Shown here in pieces: positions 8,695 to 18,201 of a stretch of 64,000 bases of DNA (position 1 is the first letter of the stretch; every line of letters begins with the position of its first letter). Location of the stretch: NCBI RefSeq assembly GCF_052076105.1, contig NZ_CP197245.1, positions 4,340,001 through 4,404,000 on the forward strand, written 5' to 3'. This DNA comes from Tardiphaga sp052076105. Its GTDB lineage: Bacteria; Pseudomonadota; Alphaproteobacteria; Rhizobiales; Xanthobacteraceae. The notes under the pieces were generated by a model, which was not told where the DNA came from, ran no database searches, and saw only the letters and a list, made by a program, of their open reading frames with translations. The translations under genes and the position numbers were made by a program.

Positions 8695-9393
8695 ATGACG
8701 GGCCAGCCCCTTAGCAGTCCAATCGATGTCTCCGGCTCGGATACGCTGAGCGAACGTGCCGCGACGCTGCTGCAGCACGACATCATTGCCGGCAATCTCG
8801 CGCCAGGAACGCGGCTTGGTATCGTCGATCTCGTGCAGCGTTACGAGATCGGCGCCACGCCGATGCGCGAGGGATTGTCACGCCTGATCTCACGCGGCCT
8901 GATCATCGGCATCGGCCAGCGCGGTTTTCGCGTCGCCGACATCAGCCGCGAGGATCTGGCCGACATCACACGGATGCGCAGCGTGGTGGAGATGGAGGCG
9001 CTGCGGCTGGCCATCGAACATGGCGACGATGCCTGGGAGGCCGGCATCATCAGTTCGCTGCACCAGATGCGCCGGCATATCGAACGCACCGGCGACGAAT
9101 TCCGCGAAGGGGCGCCGGATTTCGACAAGCTCCACAAGGGATTTCACACGGCCCTGCTCGCGGCCTGCGGATCGAAGCGCCTGCTCTCGGCGCATTCGGA
9201 ACTCTACGATCAGGCCTATCGCTACCGCCGGGTAATGATGCGCGGCTTCGACAGCGGCGGCCGCTTCGTTGCGGCCCATCAGCTTCTCGCGGATCGCGTG
9301 CTGGCGCGCGAAACCGGCGCTGCGCAAGCCATGCTGACATCGCATCTGCATTCGACGCTCGCTTACGTCTATCCGCCCGGACAGGGAGATTGA
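8695..9393 (+). CDS. GntR family regulator, FCD (FadR-type) subfamily
   Basis: A 232-aa regulator. Residues about 10-75 form the winged helix-turn-helix (GTRLGIVDLVQRYEIGATPMREGLSRL), and the rest is an all-helical FCD domain with the Asp-Arg-x-His metal/ligand residues suggested by RMRSVVEMEALRLAI and FHTALLAAC. It starts 10 bp after the binding protein and its stop touches the ATPase gene, so it is co-transcribed with the transporter it probably controls. FCD regulators usually respond to organic acids. Confidence 0.9.
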   Translation: MTGQPLSSPIDVSGSDTLSERAATLLQHDIIAGNLAPGTRLGIVDLVQRYEIGATPMREGLSRLISRGLIIGIGQRGFRVADISREDLADITRMRSVVEMEALRLAIEHGDDAWEAGIISSLHQMRRHIERTGDEFREGAPDFDKLHKGFHTALLAACGSKRLLSAHSELYDQAYRYRRVMMRGFDSGGRFVAAHQLLADRVLARETGAAQAMLTSHLHSTLAYVYPPGQGD

Positions 9394-9398
9394 GCGCG

Positions 9399-10205
9399 AT
9401 GACATCCGTTGCTCTCCGCAAGGACATTCCATCGGCCCGGCTTGAGAAGTCGCAGATCGCGTTTTCGCGCGTGACGCTGGATCTCGGCGGCAAGACGATT
9501 ATCGAAAATGTCAGCCTCGACGTGAAGCCCGGCGAGTTCCTCTGCATCATCGGCGCCTCCGGCTGCGGCAAGACCACGGCACTCCGCCTCGCCGCCGGCC
9601 TGTACCAGCCGACATCGGGACAAGTCAGCTTCGACGGCGAGCCGATGCGCGCGCCGCGGCGCGACGTTGCCATCGTGTTCCAGGATTACGGCAAGGCGCT
9701 GCTGCCGTGGCGCACCGCCGCGGGCAATGTCGCCCTCGCGCTGGAAACCATCGGCATGCCCAAGGCACAGCGCCCGGCGCGCATCGACGAGTTGCTCAAG
9801 AAAGTCGGCCTGCCCCATCACGCTGCGAAATATCCCGCCGAGATGTCCGGCGGCATGCAGCAGCGCCTGCAGATCGCGCGATGCCTGGCGCAGGAGCCGA
9901 AAGCACTGTTGATGGACGAACCGTTCGGCGCGCTTGATGCCATGACGCGGCAGGGTCTGCAGGACGAGGTCCTGTCACTGCTCGATGCCAGCAAGGCGAC
10001 GGTGATCTTCGTCACCCATGATCTCGAAGAAGCAATTTATCTAGGCGACCGCGTGGTCGGCCTGCTGCCACATCCCGGCCGCATCGGCATTGATCTGCCC
10101 ATCGACCTGCCGCGCCCCCGCGATCAACTGACCACGCGCGAGAACCCGGAATTCCTGCGCCTGCGCCGCGAATTGTTCGATTTCATCAAGGCATCGGAAG
10201 CATGA
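9399..10205 (+). CDS. ABC transporter ATPase, NitT/TauT type
   Basis: A 268-aa nucleotide-binding subunit. Walker A GASGCGKTT near residue 51, Q-loop VFQDYGKALLPW, signature MSGGMQQ near 148, Walker B LLMDEPFGALD near 169, and switch His in FVTHDLEEA. The ATG at 9399 is preferred over an in-frame TTG at 9390; AGGGAG lies just upstream. It overlaps the first permease gene by 4 bp. Confidence 0.92.
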   Translation: MTSVALRKDIPSARLEKSQIAFSRVTLDLGGKTIIENVSLDVKPGEFLCIIGASGCGKTTALRLAAGLYQPTSGQVSFDGEPMRAPRRDVAIVFQDYGKALLPWRTAAGNVALALETIGMPKAQRPARIDELLKKVGLPHHAAKYPAEMSGGMQQRLQIARCLAQEPKALLMDEPFGALDAMTRQGLQDEVLSLLDASKATVIFVTHDLEEAIYLGDRVVGLLPHPGRIGIDLPIDLPRPRDQLTTRENPEFLRLRRELFDFIKASEA

Positions 10206-10966
10206 GATCCGAGCGCCTGAAAGCGGCGGTCCTTCCGATCAGCCTGCTCATCGTGCTGGAAATCTGGGCGCGCTCCGTCGACATCCACAGCGACGCGCTG
10301 GCGCCGCCGAGCACCGTGGTGCTGGCGCTGTTCAATGCGTTTGGCGATGGCTCGATCCTCTCAGCCACACGCGACACATTGGCTTCGGCCTTTGCCGGCC
10401 TCGTGGTCGGCGGCGCCATCGGATTGTTCCTCGGAATCACGCTCGGCATCTTCCAGCCGCTGGACCGATTGATGGAAGTGACCATCGAGTCGCTGCGCCC
10501 GATCCCGTCCATCGCGCTGCTCCCGATCGCCCTGATCGCGCTCGGCTTCGGCTATCGCATGGAAATTGTGATCGTCGCCTTTGCCTGCGTGTGGCCGATC
10601 CTGATCCTCAGCCGCGCTGCGGTGCGCAGCATCGAGCCACGGCTGATCGAAGTGTCGCGCGCGCTGCGGCTGTCGCCGGGCGACCGTATCAGCAAGATCA
10701 TCATTCCCGCCGCGCTGCCGTGCATCTTTCTCGCCTTTCGCCTAGCGGCGGGCATCGCGCTGATCGTCGCGGTCACGGTGGAAATCGCGATCAATCCCAT
10801 CGGGCTCGGCGCCGGAATCATGATTGCGCAGCAGGCATTACGTCCCGATCTGATGCTCGCTTACCTCTTGTGGATCGGCCTGATCGGCTACGCGCTCAAT
10901 GCCGGATTGCTGGCCGCGCAGCAGCATCTGTTTGGCCCCGCAGCGCTAGCGGGGGAGGTCCGATGA
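10202..10966 (+). CDS. ABC transporter permease, NitT/TauT type (first)
   Basis: A 254-aa integral membrane permease (BPD_transp_1 type) with about six hydrophobic segments and the ATPase-docking loop in the EVSRALRLSPGDRISKIIIPAALP stretch. ATGA-type overlap with the ATPase gene and a 4-bp overlap with the second permease show translational coupling. The two permeases differ in sequence, so the transporter probably has a heterodimeric channel. Confidence 0.92.
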   Translation: MRSERLKAAVLPISLLIVLEIWARSVDIHSDALAPPSTVVLALFNAFGDGSILSATRDTLASAFAGLVVGGAIGLFLGITLGIFQPLDRLMEVTIESLRPIPSIALLPIALIALGFGYRMEIVIVAFACVWPILILSRAAVRSIEPRLIEVSRALRLSPGDRISKIIIPAALPCIFLAFRLAAGIALIVAVTVEIAINPIGLGAGIMIAQQALRPDLMLAYLLWIGLIGYALNAGLLAAQQHLFGPAALAGEVR

Positions 10967-11730
10967 ACTGGGCACTCACCCTCTGGCGCCTGGCCAGTTT
11001 CGCCGTGGCTGCAGGCCTGATCGCGCTATGGCAGTTGATCGCCAATCTGAAACTGGTCTCGCCGGTGTTTCTGCCTGGCCCCGATCGCGCATGGGCGGCG
11101 CTGATGCGCGGCTTCAGCAATGGCACGTTGCTGGACAAGACAATCGGCACCCTCGAACACATGTTCTATGGCTGGCTGGTCGCATCTGTCGTCGGCATCG
11201 CACTCGGCGCCATGATCGGCTCATCCAAAGCAATGCGCAGCTATGTGGCGCCGTCGCTGGAATTCCTGCGACCCCTGCCCGTATCGGCGATCATTCCCGT
11301 CGCCATCGCTTTGTTCGGGCTGACCCAGGGCATGGCGCTGTTCGTCATCGCCTTCGGCGCGATCTGGCCGATGCTGCTTGCGACCATACACGGCTTCGGC
11401 GCAGTAGAGCCGCGTCTCTATGAGGTCGCACGCTCGCTGCACATGTCGCGCCTCGCGGTGATCTTCAAGATCGCTCTACCATCTGCCAGCCCCGACATCA
11501 TCTCCGGCATGCGGCTCAGCCTGACCGTGTCGCTGATCCTGGCGGTGGTCTGCGAAATCCTCGCCGGCCTCGATGGATTAGGCCACTGGGTGTTGCTGTC
11601 GGCGCGCGCGTTTCGTTCGCCGGATCTGTTCGCCGGCGTGATCCTGCTCGGCGTGATCGGCTATGTGACCGCGCTGGCGATGTCGATGGTCGAGGCGCGG
11701 CTCTTGCGGTGGCGGACGAGCGGGCATTAG
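10963..11730 (+). CDS. ABC transporter permease, NitT/TauT type (second)
   Basis: A 255-aa permease with six hydrophobic segments and the coupling loop EVARSLHMSRLAVIFKIALPSASP. The ATG at 10963 is chosen because it overlaps the previous stop (ATGA) and follows GGGGGAGG at 10951-10958; a longer reading frame upstream lies in the shadow of the first permease. Last gene of the transport operon; a perfect inverted repeat element follows. Confidence 0.92.
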   Translation: MNWALTLWRLASFAVAAGLIALWQLIANLKLVSPVFLPGPDRAWAALMRGFSNGTLLDKTIGTLEHMFYGWLVASVVGIALGAMIGSSKAMRSYVAPSLEFLRPLPVSAIIPVAIALFGLTQGMALFVIAFGAIWPMLLATIHGFGAVEPRLYEVARSLHMSRLAVIFKIALPSASPDIISGMRLSLTVSLILAVVCEILAGLDGLGHWVLLSARAFRSPDLFAGVILLGVIGYVTALAMSMVEARLLRWRTSGH

Positions 11731-11738
11731 AGGCGTAT

Positions 11739-11860
11739 TGTCGTCCCCGCGCAGGCGGGGACCCATACGCGCCGAAGAATGAGTTAGAACGCCGTCGTCG
11801 TAACTCTGCTTTCAACTGCACTTGCGGTGGCTATGGGTCCCCGCCTGCGCGGGGACGACA
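11739..11860. repeat. Palindromic repeat family A, copy 1
   Basis: Arms of 29 nt that are exact reverse complements: 11739-11767 (begins TGTCGTCCCCGCGCAGG, ends GACCCATA) and 11832-11860. Each arm itself contains a small GC hairpin (CCCCGCGCAGGCGGGG). The 64-nt middle is unique. The layout resembles a small non-autonomous mobile or BIME-like element. Copies 2 and 3 lie at 21188 and 57674. It lies between convergent genes. Confidence 0.85.
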
Positions 11861-11869
11861 TGCTGAGAG

Positions 11870-13522
<1,653 letters not shown>

Positions 13523-13656
13523 TTGTTCTCCTTCGCACGCCAATACCCCCGATACCGCGCAACCGCGACCGGGAGTCAGAACTCATCGCATGAGTCTTGG
13601 CATGTTTTGGAGGACAAATCAGCTATTTGCGAGATGACATGCGGCCCGCCGAGGGC

Positions 13657-13761
13657 TCAGGATTTCCCGTAAGTCTGACGCGAGACCCAGGCCAGCGGCA
13701 GGGCGAAGCAGACGAACATTGCGACCACGGCCGCGGCAACCAGCATACTGTCGAAAGGCAT
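13657..13761 (-). CDS. Small single-span membrane protein (34 aa)
   Basis: A 34-residue open frame: short N terminus MPFDSML, a hydrophobic span AAAVVAMFVCFALPLAW and a polar tail ending QTYGKS. GGGGAGAAGAG stands right before the ATG, which is good support for translation. The frame can be read back to 13923 but that part covers a palindromic repeat and has no protein character. Function unknown; size and topology recall small subunits or regulators of membrane complexes. Confidence 0.6.
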   Translation of the reverse strand: MPFDSMLVAAAVVAMFVCFALPLAWVSRQTYGKS

Positions 13762-13855
13762 TCTCTTCTCCCCGGATGATGGAGAAGAGTGTGAGCGCGG
13801 CGCGATGACTGCGCCTTGAGGTGGGTCAAAATTGCGGTAGGAGATGCGGCGCAGC

Positions 13856-14022
13856 CCTCGCCCCGCCGCGCGAAGCGAAGCTTCGCTAGGCGGGGAGAGG
13901 GTGGATCGATGACCGAAGGTCATCGAGACGGGTGAGGGGGAGTTTCAGTTGAGACTCCCCCTCACCCGCCCTCCACATGCTTCGCATGTGAAAGGCGACC
14001 TCTCCCCGCAAGCGGGGCGAGG
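13856..14022. repeat. Palindromic repeat, CCTCGCCCCGC type
   Basis: Outer arms CCTCGCCCCGC at 13856 and GCGGGGCGAGG ending at 14022. Inside, GGGTGAGGGGGAGT (from about 13931) pairs with ACTCCCCCTCACCC (to about 13968), and ATGCTTCGCAT forms a further small palindrome. It fills the gap between the 34-aa protein and the FNR-type regulator. This is a dispersed intergenic element type of the group. Confidence 0.75.
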
Positions 14023-14035
14023 TAAGAAAACGAAG

Positions 14036-14809
14036 TTACGCCGCGGCGAGCTGATCCAGCCGGTCGGTGGACAGCAGCCGCACGCCATCGGGCACCACGA
14101 CGACGGTCTTTTCCTTGGCGAGCTTGGTCAGCGTACGGCTGACGGTTTCGATGGTCAGGCCGAGATAGTCGGCAATGTCCTGCCGGCTCATAGGCAGCGG
14201 GACGTTGACCGACTTCGCGCCGATGCGGCCATAGCGCGCCTGCAGGTTCAGCAGGAAGGCGGCGACCTTCTCGTCGGCGTTGCGGCGGCCGAGCAGCAGC
14301 ATCTGGTCCTGTGCAAGGCTGAGTTCATGGCCGGCGAATTCATGCAGGCGACGCAGCAGATGCGGCTTGCCGTCGACATAGTTGAGGAAGGCCGCACGGG
14401 TGAAACGACAGACACGCACCGGTGTCACGGCCTCGGCGGCAACGCCGTAGCGATCCATCAGCGCGAGTCCCAAGAAGTCCCCCGGCAGCGCGAAGCCGAC
14501 GATCTGGCGGCGGCCATCGGGGAGCGACTTGTAGAGCCGCACGATACCTTCGGTGAGATTGAACACGCTGCCAGCCAGCGCACCCTGATCGAACAGCATG
14601 GTCTTGGCGGCGAAGTTCTTGACCTGGCTGAGATGATCGAGCTCGTCGAGTTCCTCCGGCTCCAGTGCGCCGCAGACGCTGAACAAGCGCACCTTGCAAT
14701 CGTCGCAGCCGTTGGTGCCGCGGCCGTGCTTGCAGTCGCGCTCTCCGGCACAGGTCTCGGCCGCTGGCTCTGCGAAGGTCATGGCACTGTCCATCTCTGG
14801 TTTGGTCAT
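14036..14809 (-). CDS. FNR-type (FnrN/AadR) oxygen-sensing Crp/Fnr regulator
   Basis: A 257-aa transcription factor. Cysteines at 35, 38, 46 (CDDCKVRLFSVC) and 134 (VRVCRFT) match the four [4Fe-4S] ligands of FnrN/AadR-type regulators; two more lie at 20 and 26. A cyclic-nucleotide-like beta-roll spans about 50-160, and the helix-turn-helix ends in ETVSRTL, whose Glu and Ser-Arg read TTGAT half-sites. Start 14809 (MTKPEMDS) is chosen over a frame reaching 14935, which would run across the two FNR boxes. It should activate genes when oxygen is low. Confidence 0.92.
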   Translation of the reverse strand: MTKPEMDSAMTFAEPAAETCAGERDCKHGRGTNGCDDCKVRLFSVCGALEPEELDELDHLSQVKNFAAKTMLFDQGALAGSVFNLTEGIVRLYKSLPDGRRQIVGFALPGDFLGLALMDRYGVAAEAVTPVRVCRFTRAAFLNYVDGKPHLLRRLHEFAGHELSLAQDQMLLLGRRNADEKVAAFLLNLQARYGRIGAKSVNVPLPMSRQDIADYLGLTIETVSRTLTKLAKEKTVVVVPDGVRLLSTDRLDQLAAA

Positions 14810-14842
14810 ATGAGGCAGGTCTTGAAAATCAGTGTACACCAT

Positions 14843-14856
14843 TTGACATGGATCAA
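14843..14856. promoter_or_regulatory. FNR box 1, TTGACATGGATCAA
   Basis: TTGAC-N4-ATCAA, one mismatch from the FNR/FixK consensus TTGAT-N4-ATCAA. It lies 34 bp before the start codon of the FNR-type regulator gene (minus strand), a position fitting autoregulation. Confidence 0.8.
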
Positions 14857-14867
14857 TCCTGGACGCT

Positions 14868-14881
14868 TTGACCCATATCAA
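14868..14881. promoter_or_regulatory. FNR box 2, TTGACCCATATCAA
   Basis: A second TTGAC-N4-ATCAA site whose centre is 25 bp from that of box 1. It lies between the divergent regulator gene and the 134-aa gene starting at 14934. fnrN of rhizobia is known to carry two such anaeroboxes that allow activation and self-repression. Confidence 0.8.
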
Positions 14882-14933
14882 TGCCGGAACGGCCCATCCC
14901 CGCCAATTTTGCGGGCCATGCGGGAATCCGGCC

Positions 14934-15338
14934 ATGAATGAGGAATATCGGGCGCAACCAATGACTTGGGCAGATGCCCGAGCCGCCTATCCGCTCGTCT
15001 ATTTGCACGATGCCAGCGTTACGCTGGATGCATGGCTGGATTTCGTGCGCCGGCGGACCGATGCCGACAGCGGCGATAACGGGCTGATCGTGATCCGCGA
15101 CCGACGCGACATCGTCCATGCCCTGTTTGCCTACCGGGTCGATCTCGACCTGCGCGGCTGCAACCAGCTCTGTATCGCGCAACTGATCGTGGCCCAGATC
15201 CCCGGCTCGCAGATCGACCATGCGGTAGTCGCCTCGACCAGCCAGGTCGCGGCGTCACTGGGCTGCCCGAGCATCGTGATCGAGCAGCCGTTCCAATTGA
15301 TGCCGGGCACAACAACGCGGACGCCGACAGCCGCGTAA
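14934..15338 (+). CDS. Hypothetical protein divergent from the FNR-type regulator
   Basis: A 134-aa soluble protein, not recognised. It contains WADARAAYPLVYLHDASVTLDAWLDFVRRR and a central segment GLIVIRDRRDIVHALFAYRVDLDL that looks like beta strands of an acetyltransferase-like fold; this is only an impression. ATG 14934 stands 52 bp beyond FNR box 2, so anaerobic control is likely. The frame can be extended to 14868 but that part would overlap box 2. Confidence 0.65.
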   Translation: MNEEYRAQPMTWADARAAYPLVYLHDASVTLDAWLDFVRRRTDADSGDNGLIVIRDRRDIVHALFAYRVDLDLRGCNQLCIAQLIVAQIPGSQIDHAVVASTSQVAASLGCPSIVIEQPFQLMPGTTTRTPTAA

Positions 15339-15423
15339 GATAGCGCGTCGCATCGCGATGCAGGAACCAAAGCAGACGCGGCTCATGCCGCGATAGGCAG
15401 CGACATCCCGATGCCCCGACGAG

Positions 15424-17529
15424 TCACAGGATGAAGTCGCTCGCTTTCAGACTCGCGGCGTTGATCTGAACCTGAAAGTCGGCGCTGCCGTCGCCGTTGA
15501 TGTCGCCCTGCAACAGGTGATCGGCATAGCGCAGTTGTCCTGCGATGTGGCCGAAGGCGGCGGTGCTGATAAAAGCGAAAGCCTGATGACCTGCAGCACT
15601 GCTATCGGCATCGATGGCCGACAGATCGATCCGGTCCCCGGTCCCGAAATCCGTGATCCGATCCATCACGCCGGGCGTGCTGTCAGCAACCGCCGTGAAT
15701 ACAAAGCGGTCGGCCCCTGCACCGCCTGCAAGCACATCGGCACCTGCGCCGCCGGCGAGGATGTCGTCACCCGCATTGCCCCAAAGCTGATCGTTGCCGG
15801 CACCGCCGTGCAGAGTGTCATTGCCCGCGCCGCCAGTCAGGGCATCGTTGCCTTCGCCGCCATCCAGCACATCATTGCCGTCGCGGCCGTCCAGGACGTC
15901 CTTGCCGCTGCCGCCTGACAAGGTGTTGGCGGCGCCATCGCCAATCAAAGTGTCGTCGAAGCGACTACCAATGACGGTCTCGATCGAGCTGAAACTGTCA
16001 CCGGCGGCATCGCCTCCATTGCCCGTACCTAACGTCAGATCGACGTGAACTCCAGACGGCGATGTCTCGTAGCGCACCGTATCGATACCGGATGCGCCGG
16101 CGAAAGCATCGGCACCCTTGCCGCCGACGAAGATGTCATTGCCGTCACCGCCCCACATGCGGTCGTCGCCATCGCCGCCGAACAGAAAATCATTGCCCGC
16201 ATCGCCATAGAGAAAGTCGTTGCCAGCGTCGCCATACAGAACGTCATTTCCCGCCGCGCCATGTATGGTGTCACGACCATCGCCGCCGTGAATGATATCA
16301 CTATCCGCAGTGCCAGGGATCGTGTCGGCGGCCGGTGTGCCATTGGTGATCGTGTTGAACGACATGATGCGACCGTGGATATCGTCGGACCCGAGGGACG
16401 GCACATAGGCTGTCCATGTTGCGAGCAGTTCTCCATTGTCCAGTGTGATCAGGCTCGGCAGCGAATCGATATTGTCGACTGCAGAATTGACCACGAAATC
16501 CGGTCCGCTCACCGAACCGTCGGCATTCACGATATGACCGAGAATCCCATTGGTCCCGGCACTGAAATCACTGCCCTCCCAAATCACCAGCGCGCGGCCG
16601 TCGGGCAAGGCGGTCACTACAGGAGAGTTGGCATAAGCGGCGTTCGACGCGTTGATGATGACGTCCGATACACTGACGGAGCCGTCAGCATTCAGAATCC
16701 GGCCATGCACATCGTTTGAAAATGTCCCGACCTGCTGCTGCGTCCATGTCAGCAGAATACGCCCATCCGCGAGTTCGGCAGCGGACACGCCATTCTGGTC
16801 CATGCTGGATGCAGGCAGCACCGGGAAGTCCGGCAATGTCGAGGTTCCGTCGCTGTTGATGAAGCGGCCCTCGACATGGGCGCCAGCATCGGGAGAGATG
16901 TCGGTCCAGAATGTCAGCGCGCGTCCATCCGACAGCGCGATCGCCTTCGCGCCGAGCTGGCTGCCGGCGAGATCGCCATTGACGATGAAATCGGCGCCTT
17001 CGGGCGCTCCATGCGCATCAAGGATACGCCCGCGGATCTCGAGCGGATACGGATTCGTGCCGCCCGAGGAATCCTCGTTCGAGGTCCAGGTCAGCAGGAT
17101 GTGCCCATCGGCCAGCACCGTCGCATTCGGGCCAGGCTGCCCCAGCGCCGTCGGCGTGGTGTTAACGATGAGGTCGGGGCCGCTCACGCCATCGGCAGTG
17201 ACGATGCGTGCATGGATGTCGGAAGTCGTGTCGGATGCGAACGCTCCCCAGGACACCAGAGCCGAACCATCCGCAAGCGTGACGATGGTTGGCAGGATGA
17301 TGTCCCGCGGCGATGTCGTTGCGATGACGAAATCGGATGCCGTCGCTGCTCCGTCCGCGTCGAACACGCGGCCACGCAATTCGAAGCCGCTGGTGAACCC
17401 ATCCTGGTCTCTCAGTTCCGAACTCCAGACCACCATCACGCGGCCATCAGGCAGCGTGGTCTGTGCCGAATAGGCCTGACCAAAGTCGGTCGTATTGTTG
17501 ATGGGAAATTCCGGCCCGACAAACGCCAT
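15424..17529 (-). CDS. Secreted RTX-type calcium-binding protein with N-terminal tandem repeats
   Basis: A 701-aa acidic protein without an N-terminal signal. Residues about 1-390 are seven or so repeats of about 50 residues with the pattern ELRGRVFDADG...DFVI...LADGSALVSW, probably a beta-propeller or stacked beta structure. Residues about 400-610 are RTX nonapeptides (GGDGRDTIHG, GNDVLYGDAG and others) that bind calcium. The tail (DRITDFGTGDRIDLSAID ... GDINGDGSADFQVQ ... ASDFIL) is the serralysin-type C-terminal domain used as a type I secretion signal. No secretion genes are nearby and no protease motif is seen, so an adhesin or surface protein is more likely than an enzyme. Confidence 0.88.
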   Translation of the reverse strand: MAFVGPEFPINNTTDFGQAYSAQTTLPDGRVMVVWSSELRDQDGFTSGFELRGRVFDADGAATASDFVIATTSPRDIILPTIVTLADGSALVSWGAFASDTTSDIHARIVTADGVSGPDLIVNTTPTALGQPGPNATVLADGHILLTWTSNEDSSGGTNPYPLEIRGRILDAHGAPEGADFIVNGDLAGSQLGAKAIALSDGRALTFWTDISPDAGAHVEGRFINSDGTSTLPDFPVLPASSMDQNGVSAAELADGRILLTWTQQQVGTFSNDVHGRILNADGSVSVSDVIINASNAAYANSPVVTALPDGRALVIWEGSDFSAGTNGILGHIVNADGSVSGPDFVVNSAVDNIDSLPSLITLDNGELLATWTAYVPSLGSDDIHGRIMSFNTITNGTPAADTIPGTADSDIIHGGDGRDTIHGAAGNDVLYGDAGNDFLYGDAGNDFLFGGDGDDRMWGGDGNDIFVGGKGADAFAGASGIDTVRYETSPSGVHVDLTLGTGNGGDAAGDSFSSIETVIGSRFDDTLIGDGAANTLSGGSGKDVLDGRDGNDVLDGGEGNDALTGGAGNDTLHGGAGNDQLWGNAGDDILAGGAGADVLAGGAGADRFVFTAVADSTPGVMDRITDFGTGDRIDLSAIDADSSAAGHQAFAFISTAAFGHIAGQLRYADHLLQGDINGDGSADFQVQINAASLKASDFIL

Positions 17530-18024
17530 GATGCAGCCCCCAATTTATTTCGCGGGAGCCTGAATCTTTAATCGGACGAATCTGCGGCTGATATTTGTCG
17601 AGCGCGCGTTGTTCGTCCTCGCATTGAATCAATTGCAGCCCATCGCATGCGTTCGACGCAGCTGCCTTGTTTCAATGCAACGAGCCCGCTCGCGATCACG
17701 TCAATCGCTCGCTCTGTTTTAGAGCACATCGCGACCTTCTGTTTCCCACACACAAATTGACTCATGCGCCGCGCCGATGACCGCACAGCCATTGTCACAT
17801 CCTTGTTGCAATGGTCGCGGGTGTCTGCTCGGAATCTTTGCATTCCGCGAAGTACAGGACGACGCGCTTCGACGATCGCGACGTCACTTGGCTCGGGTCG
17901 ATTTCAAATCGACAATGTCGATTACAAGCGCGAATAATATTCGTTTGTCAAAATTTGCGCCGGTCCTAGGCTTCGTAGAACCCGAGGTCGCGAGGTTCGC
18001 CGCCTCTGCCTGCAGGAGCCGACC
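17530..18024. other. Intergenic region upstream of the RTX gene
   Basis: About 500 bp without a convincing gene. Short frames on both strands have no ribosome-binding site or recognisable protein. It should hold the RTX promoter (minus strand) and holds the palindrome array described at 17897-17923. Confidence 0.5.
17897..17923. promoter_or_regulatory. Overlapping palindromes, three GTCGATT half-sites
   Basis: GTCGATTTCAAATCGAC (17897-17913) is a perfect 8+1+8 palindrome and AATCGACAATGTCGATT (17907-17923) is a second one sharing its right arm. The three half-sites recur every 10 bp, so they lie on one face of the helix. It lies 368 bp upstream of the RTX start and 102 bp upstream of a small plus-strand frame. 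Bound protein unknown. Confidence 0.55.
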
Positions 18025-18183
18025 ATGAAAACGATCATCCGCCCCGACATATCGGTCGCTCTCGCGCTGTTCGCCTTTGCTGCGGCGGTTATCGCACGCC
18101 TGACAGCCACCAGGCGTTCCCCGCACAGTGCCAACCAGATCGCAGCTATCGTTGCGACATCGGGGCATCCGTCTGGCGCCTAG
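18025..18183 (+). CDS. Possible small protein (52 aa)
   Basis: ATG 18025 is preceded by AGGAG at 18014-18018 with 6-nt spacing. The 52-aa product has a hydrophobic N-terminal span (VALALFAFAAAVIARL) and a polar, Ser/Ala-rich tail, so it would be a membrane-anchored or exported peptide. Two hairpins follow, the second with a T run. No family recognised; coding status uncertain. Confidence 0.4.
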   Translation: MKTIIRPDISVALALFAFAAAVIARLTATRRSPHSANQIAAIVATSGHPSGA

Positions 18184-18201
18184 CCGCGCCTGAGCCCCAT
18201 A

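Noticed and set aside
13949..14941. Plus-strand frame of 330 codons
   Set aside because: Antisense to the FNR-type regulator and starts inside a palindromic repeat.
15700..16330. Short repeated units seen as a possible CRISPR or DNA tandem repeat
   Set aside because: They are the coding repeats of the RTX nonapeptides, with variable third codon bases and no spacers.
17530..17896. Short frames in the RTX upstream region
   Set aside because: No ribosome-binding site and no recognisable protein on either strand.
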